Shown piece by piece: positions 50,969 to 60,100 of a stretch of DNA of 64,000 nucleotides; the stretch's first letter is position 1; the number at the start of each line of letters is the position of its first letter. Made by a program: the position numbers and the translations under genes. Origin of the DNA: Bin87 sp965203985 (GTDB lineage: Bacteria > Chloroflexota > Dehalococcoidia > Lucifugimonadales > UBA3495); assembly GCA_965203985.1 (NCBI GenBank), contig CBDBDS010000003.1:62001-126000 (forward strand), given 5' to 3'. Below the pieces are notes generated by a model. The model was not told the DNA's origin. It did not search any database and worked only from the letters and a program-made list of their open reading frames with translations.

Positions 50969-53293
50969 ATGCTGGACTACACCCCCAACATGGTCCTGAC
51001 CAGCGACAAGGAATACAAGGTAGTCGGGACCCGCCCGGTCCGCCACGACGGCGCCGACAAGGTCACCGGCATGGCTCGCTACAGCGCCGACCTGAACCTG
51101 CCCGGAATGCTCTACGGCAAGGTCTTGCGCAGCCCCCATGCTCACGCCCGCATCAAGTCCATCGACACCAGCCGGGCAGAGGCTACGCCCGGTGTTCGCG
51201 CCGTCATCACCGGCGCCGACATTGTGGAACCCACCGGCCGCGCCTCCGACCTGGCTGAGGGCGCGATGGTCAACTTCAAGTTCCTGAGCAACAACATCAT
51301 GGCCCAGGACAAGGCCCTTTACAAAGGCCACGCTATTGCCGCCGTCGCCGCGGTCAGCGCTCACGCCGCCGAGGAAGCCTTGGACCTGATCGACGTCGAA
51401 TTCGAGGTGCTTCCGCCGGTGATGCACGCCCGCGATGCGATGGCTACCGACGCCACCCTGGTCCACGAGCGTCTCGCCGCGTTCCAAACGGCCGGCACCC
51501 GCGCCGGCGGCGTGTTGGATGACGACGATGACACGCGGGGCACCAACACCGCCAACCACTTCGAGTTCCGCATGGGCGACCTCGACGCCGGTTTCGCCGA
51601 CGCCGACATCGTCGTGGAACGCAGCGTGTCCACCTCCGCCGTTCACCAGGGCTATATCGAACCCCACAGCGGCACCGCCATGTGGCACGACGACGGCAGC
51701 CTGACCATCTATTCCAGCAGCCAGGGCCACTTCACGGTCCGCGACCACACCGCTCGCCTGGTGGGCATTCCGGTATCCAAGGTCAAGGCTGTCCCCATGG
51801 AAATCGGCGGCGGTTTCGGCGCCAAGCTCGCCGTGTACATGGAGCCTTTGGCGGCCCTGCTGGCCCGCAAGGCCCACGCTCCGGTCAAGGTGTCCATGAA
51901 CCGTACCGAGGTCTTCGAGGCCACCGGGCCGACCTCCGGCACCGAGATCTCCTGCCGGATCGGCGCCACCAACGACGGCAAGATCACCGCCGCCGAGGTG
52001 CACCTGATTTTCGAGGCCGGCGCGTTCCCCGGTTCGCCCGTCGCCGGCGCGGCCAACTGCGTGCTCGCGGCCTACGACATCCCCAACACCTGGATCGAGG
52101 GCTACGACATTGTCGTCAACCGGCCCAAGACCGCGGCCTACCGCGCCCCCGGCTCCCCGGCCGCCGCCTACTGTGTCGAAGTCGCGCTCGATGAACTGGC
52201 GGAGAAGCTCGGCGTCGACCCCATCGACCTTCGCCTTATCAACAGCGCCAAGGAGGGCACCCGACGCCCCACCGGCCCGCTGACCCCCACGGTCGGCTAC
52301 GTCGAGACCCTGGAAGCCACCAAGGAACACCCGCATTACTCCGCGCCCAAGGATGGCAAGAAGCGCGGCCGTGGCGTCGCCTCGGGCTTCTGGGGCAACA
52401 ACACCGGCCCATCCGCCGCGGTTGCCCTGGTCAACCCTGACGGCACCGTGACCCTGACCGAGGGTTCGCCTGACATCGGTGGCACCCGCGCCTCCGTATC
52501 CCAACAGCTGGCCGAGGTGCTCGGCATCGCCGTTGAGGACGTGAACCCGCAAATTGGCGACACCGACAGTATCGGTTTTACCTCCAATACCGGCGGCAGC
52601 AGCGTTACTTTCAAGACCGGTTTCGCCGCCTACACCGCCGCGCAGGACGTCCGGCAGCAGATGATCGCCCGCGCCGCCCGCATCTGGGAAGTGGAACCCG
52701 AGGACGTGCTCTATGAGGACGGCGTCCTCAAGCACCGCGCCGACGACCAGTTGCAGATGACTTTCCAGCAACTCGCCGCGCGCCAGGTGCCCACCGGCGG
52801 CCCCATCGTCGGCCGCGGCGGCGTCAACCCCGGCGGAGCCGGCCCGTGCATCGGCGTCCACATCGTAGATGTGGAAGTCGACGAGGACACCGGCAAAGTC
52901 GAGATCGTGCGCTACACCGCCGTCCAGGACGCCGGCAAGGCCATCCACCCGTCCTACGTGGAAGGCCAGATCCAGGGCGGAGCCGTCCAGGGCATCGGTT
53001 GGGCGCTGAACGAAGAGTACTACACCAACGACCAGGGGCACATGGTCAACTCCAGCTTCCTGGACTACCGTATGCCCACCAGCCTCGACCTGCCCATGAT
53101 CGACACCTGCATCGTGGAGATCACTAATCCCAACCATCCCTACGGCGTGCGCGGCGTCGGCGAGGTGCCTATCGTGCCTCCCATGGCCGCTATCGCCAAC
53201 GCCATCCATGACGCCATCGGCGTCCGCTTGACCGTCCTTCCCATGAACCCGGGCAACGTCCTGGAAGCGCTCTGGGAAAAGAACGGCTCGTAG
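50969..53293 (+). CDS. Xanthine dehydrogenase-family molybdopterin-binding subunit
   Basis: A 774-residue large subunit: RHDGADKVTGMARYSADL, KVLRSPHAHARIKSID, VHQGYIEPHSGTAMW, PMEIGGGFGAKLA (molybdopterin loop), YRAPGSPAAAYCVE and the late GVRGVGEVPIVPPMAAIANAI with the catalytic Glu region. Hydroxylates an aldehyde or heterocycle at Mo-OH; the FAD and 2Fe-2S subunits are not in the window. AGGAGGAA-like GGAGGAA precedes the ATG. Confidence 0.93.
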   Translation: MLDYTPNMVLTSDKEYKVVGTRPVRHDGADKVTGMARYSADLNLPGMLYGKVLRSPHAHARIKSIDTSRAEATPGVRAVITGADIVEPTGRASDLAEGAMVNFKFLSNNIMAQDKALYKGHAIAAVAAVSAHAAEEALDLIDVEFEVLPPVMHARDAMATDATLVHERLAAFQTAGTRAGGVLDDDDDTRGTNTANHFEFRMGDLDAGFADADIVVERSVSTSAVHQGYIEPHSGTAMWHDDGSLTIYSSSQGHFTVRDHTARLVGIPVSKVKAVPMEIGGGFGAKLAVYMEPLAALLARKAHAPVKVSMNRTEVFEATGPTSGTEISCRIGATNDGKITAAEVHLIFEAGAFPGSPVAGAANCVLAAYDIPNTWIEGYDIVVNRPKTAAYRAPGSPAAAYCVEVALDELAEKLGVDPIDLRLINSAKEGTRRPTGPLTPTVGYVETLEATKEHPHYSAPKDGKKRGRGVASGFWGNNTGPSAAVALVNPDGTVTLTEGSPDIGGTRASVSQQLAEVLGIAVEDVNPQIGDTDSIGFTSNTGGSSVTFKTGFAAYTAAQDVRQQMIARAARIWEVEPEDVLYEDGVLKHRADDQLQMTFQQLAARQVPTGGPIVGRGGVNPGGAGPCIGVHIVDVEVDEDTGKVEIVRYTAVQDAGKAIHPSYVEGQIQGGAVQGIGWALNEEYYTNDQGHMVNSSFLDYRMPTSLDLPMIDTCIVEITNPNHPYGVRGVGEVPIVPPMAAIANAIHDAIGVRLTVLPMNPGNVLEALWEKNGS

Positions 53294-53308
53294 ATCCCGT
53301 CCGGACCA

Positions 53309-53340
53309 GGCAGGGGCGAATGGTCATTCGCTCCTGCCCC
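53309..53340 (+). terminator. Hairpin after the molybdoenzyme gene
   Basis: A long stem with one G-U pair (GGCAGGGGCGAATG with CATTCGCTCCTGCC) and two-base loop, without a U-tract. Same GGGGCGAA/TTCGC theme as the hairpin after aroG. Confidence 0.45.
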
Positions 53341-53378
53341 ATTTGGCCGCGACTGCTGCCAACCATGAGGAGGTCGGA

Positions 53379-53648
53379 ATGCCTGACGTATGGATACCCG
53401 CGCCGATGCAGCGTATCACCGGCGCTCCCGACCGGGTTCAGGTCGCCGGCGCCACTGTGCGCCAGGTCATCAACAACCTGGAGCAGCTCCATCCCGGCAT
53501 CAAGGAACTCCTCTACGACGAAGAGTTGGATGACATAACGCCCGGTCTCGCCGTCATCGTTGATGGAGATGTCAGCCAGCTCGGATTGATGGAGCGGGTC
53601 AGCGAGGACACCGAGATGCACTTCCTCCCCGCCATCGGCGGCGGCTGA
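53379..53648 (+). CDS. MoaD/ThiS-family sulphur-carrier-like protein
   Basis: An 89-residue beta-grasp protein: WIPAPMQRITG, VAGATVRQVINNLEQLHPGIKE and ITPGLAVIVDGDV, ending LPAIGGG. MoaD-type carriers end in GG; this has a third Gly, so C-terminal thiocarboxylation is uncertain. It follows the molybdoenzyme subunit, suggesting a role in cofactor supply. GAGGAGG is upstream of the ATG. Confidence 0.82.
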   Translation: MPDVWIPAPMQRITGAPDRVQVAGATVRQVINNLEQLHPGIKELLYDEELDDITPGLAVIVDGDVSQLGLMERVSEDTEMHFLPAIGGG

Positions 53649-53676
53649 ACCCTGAGCCTGGGATCACCAATAGCGG

Positions 53677-53702
53677 AGGGGCGGCCCACGGGTCGCCCCT
53701 CT
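53677..53702. terminator. Palindromic hairpin between convergent genes
   Basis: A GAGGGGCG-CCC / GGGTCGCCCCTC-type stem between the MoaD-like gene and the aspartic protease; end position approximate. No U-tract. Confidence 0.45.
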
Positions 53703-53731
53703 GCGCATTCTTCCATTGTCGCCCGGTTCGG

Positions 53732-54097
53732 TTACAGCAGGAACGGCGGCCCGATCTCGCCTTCAGGCCGTCGCTCGATCCGCTCGTTCGCCAGGTCCAC
53801 CTTGAACCCCAAATCCTGCAGTAGCTTGTAGCCAACCAGCGGGACTGCCGACGGTACCGCTCCGTTGACAAAGCCTGTCCCTTCCAGCATCCCAATCGCA
53901 ATGTAAATGGGAGTGGGTTTGATTGTGCCGTCAGCCATCATCAGAGCGGCGCTGGCGTTGGGTACGGTATCCAATCCCAGAGCGTCAATGTCGGCCTGCG
54001 GGATGCCGACCCAGGTCGCCCCTGTATCCACCAGGAAGTCGAACTCGCGCGCTCCGTTCTGACCGGTGATGCTGCCCTTGGCGTAGGTCACGCCCAT
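53732..54097 (-). CDS. Retropepsin-like (clan AA) aspartic protease domain protein
   Basis: A 121-residue single-domain protein: FDFLVDTGATWVGIP with the DTGA catalytic motif at about residues 24-27, then GTIKPTPIYIAIGMLEG and VPLVGYKLLQDLGFKVDLANERI. Such proteins act as homodimers. Common as short single-gene units in bacterial genomes; substrate unknown. No signal peptide. Confidence 0.82.
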   Translation of the reverse strand: MGVTYAKGSITGQNGAREFDFLVDTGATWVGIPQADIDALGLDTVPNASAALMMADGTIKPTPIYIAIGMLEGTGFVNGAVPSAVPLVGYKLLQDLGFKVDLANERIERRPEGEIGPPFLL

Positions 54098-54156
54098 AGT
54101 GCCTGTCCTTGTGCTCAGTGCTGGCCGGCATCGCGATTATAGCATCGGGCGGGTCG

Positions 54157-55962
54157 CTATTCCGGGAACAAGGTCAGGACTGCCGTGCCCCTGCTGTAAT
54201 CTTCCCCGGTGGCCGAACTGAACGCAGTCACACCAATCCCTTCCTGCAGTATCCGGTATTCTTCCGGTTCCAATGCCAGGTCGTCCCCGTCCAGCTGTGA
54301 GACGATGCGCCGCACGTCAACGTAACCCAGGAACTGCCCGTCCGTCGCCAGGTGGGCGGTTGCCCGCCGGTATTCGGCATCTGATGACAGGCCGTCTCCC
54401 TCGCCGTTCTGCCGCTCCACGATGGCGGACAGTGCGCTTTCAGTAGTCCCAAAGGTGAGGTATTGGTCGTGGAGGACATAGCCCGGCCGGTAACCGATTT
54501 GGCTGCCCATCATCATCCCAAACGGGCCCAGGTCAAAAACCGTGGCGTCATCGCCCGCTCCTACGTCAATTGAATTGGCCGGCAGACCGGCGTAGTTTCG
54601 CACCAGGTTGGCAACTTCGCCCATCGTGGCTTTCAGCCCTGCCTTCCCGTCTTCCCGATAAGAGAGCATTGCCACCGCGTCAATGGCATTTGCGGCCGGA
54701 TCATCCGTGACTGCGTCGAAATCAAAGTCGCGCACTGCCAAAATGGCCTGGCCGGACAGGTGGTCGAAGAAGTCCGTTTCCAGGTCAATTCCCGTGAGGT
54801 CTTTGACCAGCCAAAACCCCAGGTCCAGCGCGTCCGCCAGCGTAGCGTCGGGATCCAGTTCCGGTGCGTCGCTGCTGGTTATTTCGTCCGCGCCGTCGTT
54901 GATTTCGTCAATCAATTCGGGATAGGGGAGCAGTTCGGCCAGATCGTACTCCCCCAGCGCCGTCCGCCAGTGGTCAACGTTGGGGTCGAAGGCGCCGGCC
55001 ATGAAGCCCAGGGTATCGGCGGGCAGCAAATTGGCCGGGTCTTGCAGCGCCATGGTTTCCAACCCGGGAGTGGCCACGGTGGGCGATACCACCTGCATCG
55101 TCACCCCGCGCTCTACCCACCCGGCGGAACCGGCCACCCAATCCGGCGCTTGTTCGGCGAACGCCGCCGGGCCGAACATGCCCGGCATCAACGCGCCGGA
55201 TTCGCCACTCAAGAATTCATCAAACAGCTCAATACCCTGTTGGTAATTCAGGTAAAACGAGGAGAAACGGTGTTCCGGCAATGCCGCCCGGGCCGCTATG
55301 AAATTGGCTTCGTTGGCCAGGGAATCGCCGCCGTCTTCTATTCGGTCCAAAGTGTTCTTCAGGGTTATTTCGTCGGTAGCGTACACCAGCAAGTCATTGG
55401 TCAGCGCGTAAGCCTGAAAGGCGTCTTCGTCAATCCAGGTGTCAACGCCGCGATGGGAACCGGCCTCGAAATCGGCGCCGTATTCTTCAGCCATGTAGTC
55501 TCGCCATTTGGTGAGGAAAGCGGTGGCGGCATCCTGGTCACGGACGCCAATGGCGGCAACCGCGGTTGGCGTTTCTCGCTCAGCGTCAAAATCAATCAGG
55601 GCCGCCGAAATCTCCGGGCCAATCCACGGCATTACCTCCATCTCAAAGTCAATCCCGGTATCGTCTTCAAACTCTTCACGCAATTCGTCGATCAGATCGG
55701 TAAAAGCCGGGTATTCATTGAGCCGCTCCCAAATATCCCGCATTTCCTCGAACTGGCCCCCGCCGGGCGTCCAGGTGACCCAACCGTAGACCAGTGTGTC
55801 CGACGGGTAGTAGCGAGCCGAGTATTCCGGTTCTTTCGCGCCAACCAGCAACGCCAGCAATGGACCGGGAATGGGTATCAGTCCGCGCCACATCGCCAGT
55901 CCAACGACTATGACGGCGACGATCACTACGGCGGCAATGGCGCCGACTATCTTTATCAGCAT
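54157..55962 (-). CDS. DUF3352 membrane-anchored protein
   Basis: A 601-residue protein: an N-terminal membrane segment (KIVGAIAAVVIVAVIVVGLA), then a large extracytoplasmic domain with YYPSDTLVYGWVTWTPG, DFEMEVMPWIGPEISAALIDFD, AYALTNDLLVYATDEITLKNTLD and VPADTLGF-like LLPADTLGFMAGAF. DUF3352 proteins are found on the outside of cyanobacterial and Chloroflexota cells; function unknown. The start at 55962 has AAGGA upstream; the frame to 56076 lacks any RBS. Divergent from the cobalamin cluster. Confidence 0.8.
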   Translation of the reverse strand: MLIKIVGAIAAVVIVAVIVVGLAMWRGLIPIPGPLLALLVGAKEPEYSARYYPSDTLVYGWVTWTPGGGQFEEMRDIWERLNEYPAFTDLIDELREEFEDDTGIDFEMEVMPWIGPEISAALIDFDAERETPTAVAAIGVRDQDAATAFLTKWRDYMAEEYGADFEAGSHRGVDTWIDEDAFQAYALTNDLLVYATDEITLKNTLDRIEDGGDSLANEANFIAARAALPEHRFSSFYLNYQQGIELFDEFLSGESGALMPGMFGPAAFAEQAPDWVAGSAGWVERGVTMQVVSPTVATPGLETMALQDPANLLPADTLGFMAGAFDPNVDHWRTALGEYDLAELLPYPELIDEINDGADEITSSDAPELDPDATLADALDLGFWLVKDLTGIDLETDFFDHLSGQAILAVRDFDFDAVTDDPAANAIDAVAMLSYREDGKAGLKATMGEVANLVRNYAGLPANSIDVGAGDDATVFDLGPFGMMMGSQIGYRPGYVLHDQYLTFGTTESALSAIVERQNGEGDGLSSDAEYRRATAHLATDGQFLGYVDVRRIVSQLDGDDLALEPEEYRILQEGIGVTAFSSATGEDYSRGTAVLTLFPE

Positions 55963-56084
55963 TCGTATTACGTCCTTGGTATGCGGTTGATTCATTGACA
56001 GGGTAACATGCCCCTTGATCCGGCCGTTGACAGCAGCCATCATCCCGGCTACATTGGCTGCGCGGTTCGCCCGCACATTAAAAT

Positions 56085-56290
56085 TCGAAAACCGAACGCC
56101 GGGCGCTATTCAAACCCATGGGCTTAATTGGGAAGGCGGTGCGAATCCGCCGCGGTTGCGCCACTGTAAGCGGGGAGCCAGCTGACGATTGGCCACTGCC
56201 ATCCGCCCAACGCGGATTGCGGGAAGGCGTCGGCATGGCTTGGAACCGCGAGCCAGGAGACCTGCCCGGTGTTGCCTCGGAACTCTGCTC
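56085..56290 (+). promoter_or_regulatory. Cobalamin (B12) riboswitch
   Basis: Contains the core in order: GGGAAGGCGGTGCGAATCCG and CCGCGGTTGCGCCACTGT (56130-56167), and the B12 box AGCCAGGAGACCTGCC at 56251-56266. Ends are approximate. Adenosylcobalamin binding should repress the cbiE-cobN operon. It occupies most of the 370-base gap between DUF3352 and cbiE. Confidence 0.93.
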
Positions 56291-56372
56291 TGCGCTCAAC
56301 AGGGTCGTTCTGGTACGCGCTTTGGACGGGTTGAATCCCTCCGGCGCTAATTCACTTCAGTGATAACCTTCG

Positions 56373-56407
56373 ACCCTGGTGGAGCTACTTCCCAGGGTTT
56401 TCTTCTT
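56373..56407 (+). terminator. Riboswitch terminator
   Basis: A 7-bp stem (ACCCTGG with CCAGGGT), 12-base loop and a TTTTCTTCTT tail between the B12 box and cbiE. It is the likely transcriptional expression platform. Confidence 0.7.
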
Positions 56408-56446
56408 GCCTGAAAACTGATGACATCCTCGAACGCAGGAATAAAA

Positions 56447-57118
56447 ATGACCGTCGTGGGCGTTGGCCCCGGCGATCCCGATATGCTTACCCTCAAGGGC
56501 CGCGAGGCGATCGAGCGCGCCGACTTGGTGGTCGGCTTCAAGACAGTCCTGGATGTAGTTGCCAGCCGCACCGGCGACGCCGAAGTGCGCCCCATGGCCT
56601 ACCGCGATCAGGAGGCCGTGCTCGACTACGCCCAGGAGCAGGCCCAACAGGGCAAGAACTGCGTCGTCTGCGTGTGGGGCGATCTGAACGTCTCCGCTAA
56701 GGAACTGTTGAATCGCGTCCGCCGGCGGGCCGAGATGGTCGAACTTGTGCCCGGAGTCAGCAGCATCCAGTTCGCCTGCGCACGCGCCGGTATTTCCCTC
56801 GAAGAGTCCTTGTTCCTGACCCTGCATCAACGGTGGGATCGCGGGTCCGAACTTGGGGAATTGGTTGAGACGCTGAACCAGGGACGCCGCAACGTCATAC
56901 TGCTTCCCCGCCCCTTCGACTTCATGCCGCCGGCCATCGCTGCCGGCGCCATCGCCGACGGCGCCGATTCCGAACACCCCGTCACCGTGTTCCAGCGCCT
57001 TACCCTGCCCGACGAACAACGTTGGGAGGGGACGCTGGCGCAACTGGCACAGGTCACCGAAGAGTTCAGTGATCTGTCCATCATGGTATTTCCTAGGCCG
57101 ACCGAGGACCCTGACTGA
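56447..57118 (+). CDS. cbiE: Precorrin-6Y C5,15-methyltransferase, CbiE subunit
   Basis: A 223-residue tetrapyrrole methylase: VVGVGPGDPDMLTLKG at residues 3-18, VVCVWGDLNVSAKELL (the usual SGDP varied), and LVPGVSSIQFACARAGI. CbiE adds the C5 methyl to the corrin ring; its CbiT partner is not seen here. The ATG at 56447 has AGGA eight bases upstream; ATG 56420 lacks an RBS. First gene after the B12 riboswitch. Confidence 0.86.
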   Translation: MTVVGVGPGDPDMLTLKGREAIERADLVVGFKTVLDVVASRTGDAEVRPMAYRDQEAVLDYAQEQAQQGKNCVVCVWGDLNVSAKELLNRVRRRAEMVELVPGVSSIQFACARAGISLEESLFLTLHQRWDRGSELGELVETLNQGRRNVILLPRPFDFMPPAIAAGAIADGADSEHPVTVFQRLTLPDEQRWEGTLAQLAQVTEEFSDLSIMVFPRPTEDPD

Positions 57119-57120
57119 CC

Positions 57121-60100
57121 ATGACCACCGACACGCAGGCCGCGACCGGTTCCATCGTACTGGTCACCACCGCCGACACCGACATCCTCACCGCCGAGCG
57201 CGCTCTGGTCGGCATGCCCTGGGGCGACACGGTGGCAGTGCACGCATTCAACCCGGTGGCACTCGAAGGCGAATCGGATGACTCCGTGAACGCTCGCCGA
57301 GAACTGCTGGAAGCCGTCAACGACGCCTCCGTCGTCGTGCTGCGCCTGCTCGGAGGTCGACGCGCCCTCGGCGACGCGTTCGATCCGCTCTGGGAAATTT
57401 GCCTCCGTAACCGCACACCGTTGATCGCATGCCCGGGCCACCAGGAATGGGATGACGACCTGGTCGCCGCGTGTACCGCTCCGGTCGCCGAGGTCGAAGC
57501 CGTATTTTCGTATCTGATGCGCGGCGGTGTCCTCAACTTCCGGAACCTCTTCCTCTTCCTCGCCGACACCTACCTCGGCGGCGATTTCGGCCACGAGGCA
57601 CCGGCGCCCATGCCCTGGCAGGGAATCTACCATCCCGAAATGCCCGAAGGCATTTCCGTTTCCGACTACCTGGCCGCCCGGTTTGTCCCTGACCGCCCCT
57701 CCGTGGGCGTCCTGTTCTACCGCGCCCACTGGATGAGCGGGAACCTAGCGTTTGTAGACGACCTGATCGCCCGCCTGGAGGCACAGGACGTCAACGTGCT
57801 CCCGGTGTTCTCCTTCAGCCTCAAGCATCAGCCCGAAGATGGCGATGCAGACGGCGATCACACCTTGACGGAATACATGGTTGACCCGGATGGCATCCCC
57901 CGGGTGGACTGCATCGTCAGCACCATGGGGTTGGCCATGAGCGACCTGGATCACCAGCAGGGCGGAACGGGCGCTACCGTCGCCACGGGCTGGTCCCAGG
58001 AACTACTGGACAATCTCGACGTGCCCATCATCCAGGGCATCGTGAGCACCGGTAGCCGCTCCGAATGGGAGGACAGTTCTCTCGGCCTGGGCCCCATCGA
58101 CACGGCGATGAACGTCGCTTTCCCCGAGTTCGATGGCCGCATCATTGCCGTGCCCATTTCGTTCAAGGAAGACACTGGCGCCGCTCCCGATACTCTGTCC
58201 GCCGGCCGCATGCAGCGTTACGTTGCCCAGCCTGACCGCATGGACTATCTGGCCCGCTTGGCATCCCGGCACGCCGTCCTCCGCCGCAAAGCCAACGCGG
58301 ACAAACGCATCGCCATCATCCTCAGCAACTACCCCACCAAGGACGCGCGCATCGGCAACGCCGTCGGCCTGGACACGCCGGCGTCGGCCATCAACCTGCT
58401 CCACGCCCTGAAAAACGCCGGATACCGGGTGCAGGACATTCCTGTCGACGGCGACGACCTGGTGCAACGCATCATCGAACGTTGCAGCAACGACACCGAC
58501 ACCTTGACCGAGGAGCAACTTCGCCTCGCCGCTGGCCACGTCGAACGCCGCGACTACGCCCGGTGGTATTCCAGTTTCCCGGAATCTGTCCGCACCGAAT
58601 TGCTGGATGCCTGGGGCGAACCTCCGGGCCATGTGTACCGGACCGGAGACCGGCTCGCCATCGCTGGCGTACCCTTGGGCAGCGTGTTTGTTGGCCTCCA
58701 GCCCCCGCGCGGTTTCGGCGAGAACCCGATCTCTGTCTACCACAACCCGGACCTGACGCCGACGCATCACTATATCGCCTATTACCGCTGGATACGCGAC
58801 GTGTTCCAGGCCGACGCGATGATCCACATCGGGAAGCACGGCACGCTGGAATGGCTGCCGGGTAAGGGCGTCGGGTTGTCCCAGGCCTGCTACCCCGAGG
58901 TGGCGCTGGACGACATCCCCCTCTTCTATCCGTTCATCGTGAACAACCCGGGCGAGGGAACCCAGGCCAAACGCCGCACCCATGCCACGATCATCGACCA
59001 CCTCATCCCGCCCATGACCACTGCTGACTCCTACGGCGATATCGCCAAGCTGGAGCAGCTCATGGATGAGCATTACCAGTGCCAGACCCTTGACCCGGCC
59101 AAGCTGCCCACGCTTGAAGCCCAGATCTGGGAGATGGTGCAGCAGGCCGAACTCCACCGCGACCTCGGCGTCGACGAGCAGCCGGATGACTTCGGCGAGT
59201 TCATGCTGGAAATCGACGGCTACCTCTGCGAGATCAAGGACGCCCAGATCAAGGACGGCCTGCACACCCTGGGTCAGCCGCCAACGGCGGAGCAGATGGT
59301 CGGTCTCCTGTGCGCTCTCACCCGCCTCGACAACGGAGCCGTTCCCAGCCTGCGCCGCGCCCTGGCGGAAGCCCTGGGCTACGACTACTATGCCCTGCTC
59401 GAGGATCCGGCCGCAGCAGTCAATGGCAGCACTCCCTCCGCGTTGCAGAGCGGCGATGCCGATGCGCCCATCCGCAATGCCGGCGACGTCATCGAAGCGC
59501 TGGAGTCCCTGTGCCGCCAGGCATACCAACGCCTGTGCGACGATGGTTTCGCGGCGCATCTGATCCCCGGTGTGGTAGCAGATGCGCTGGGCGGGCCTGA
59601 CGACCGCACGGAGAATGTGCTCAATTACGTGGGCCAGCACATCTACCCGTCCCTCCTTCGCACCACCGACGAGATCGACAACCTGTTGCGCGGACTGGAG
59701 GGCCGGTTCGTGCCGCCCGGTCCCTCCGGCGCTCCCACCCGGGGCATGGTCAACGTCCTGCCCACCGGGCGAAACTTCTACTCGGTCGACCCTCGTGCGC
59801 TGCCGTCGCCCACCGCGTGGGACGTGGGCAAGTCCCTCGGCGACGCCTTGCTGCAGAAATACCTGGACGAGGAGGGTGGCTATCCCGAAATGGTCGGCGT
59901 GGTGGTCTGGGGCACCTCCGCCATGCGCACCCACGGCGATGACATTGCCCAGATTCTGTACCTCCTTGGCGTCAAACCGGTCTGGCAAGCCGAGAGCCGC
60001 CGGGTCAGCACCCTGGAGGTCATCCCCGTCTCTGAACTGGGCCGTCCCCGCATCGACGTAACCGTGCGCATCAGCGGGTTCTTCCGCGACGCCTTCCCCA

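Noticed and set aside
50966..53209. A 747-codon open frame on the minus strand
   Set aside because: It is exactly antisense to the molybdoenzyme gene, has a Gly/Val/Asp/His-rich random-looking translation and no RBS. A GC-codon-bias shadow.
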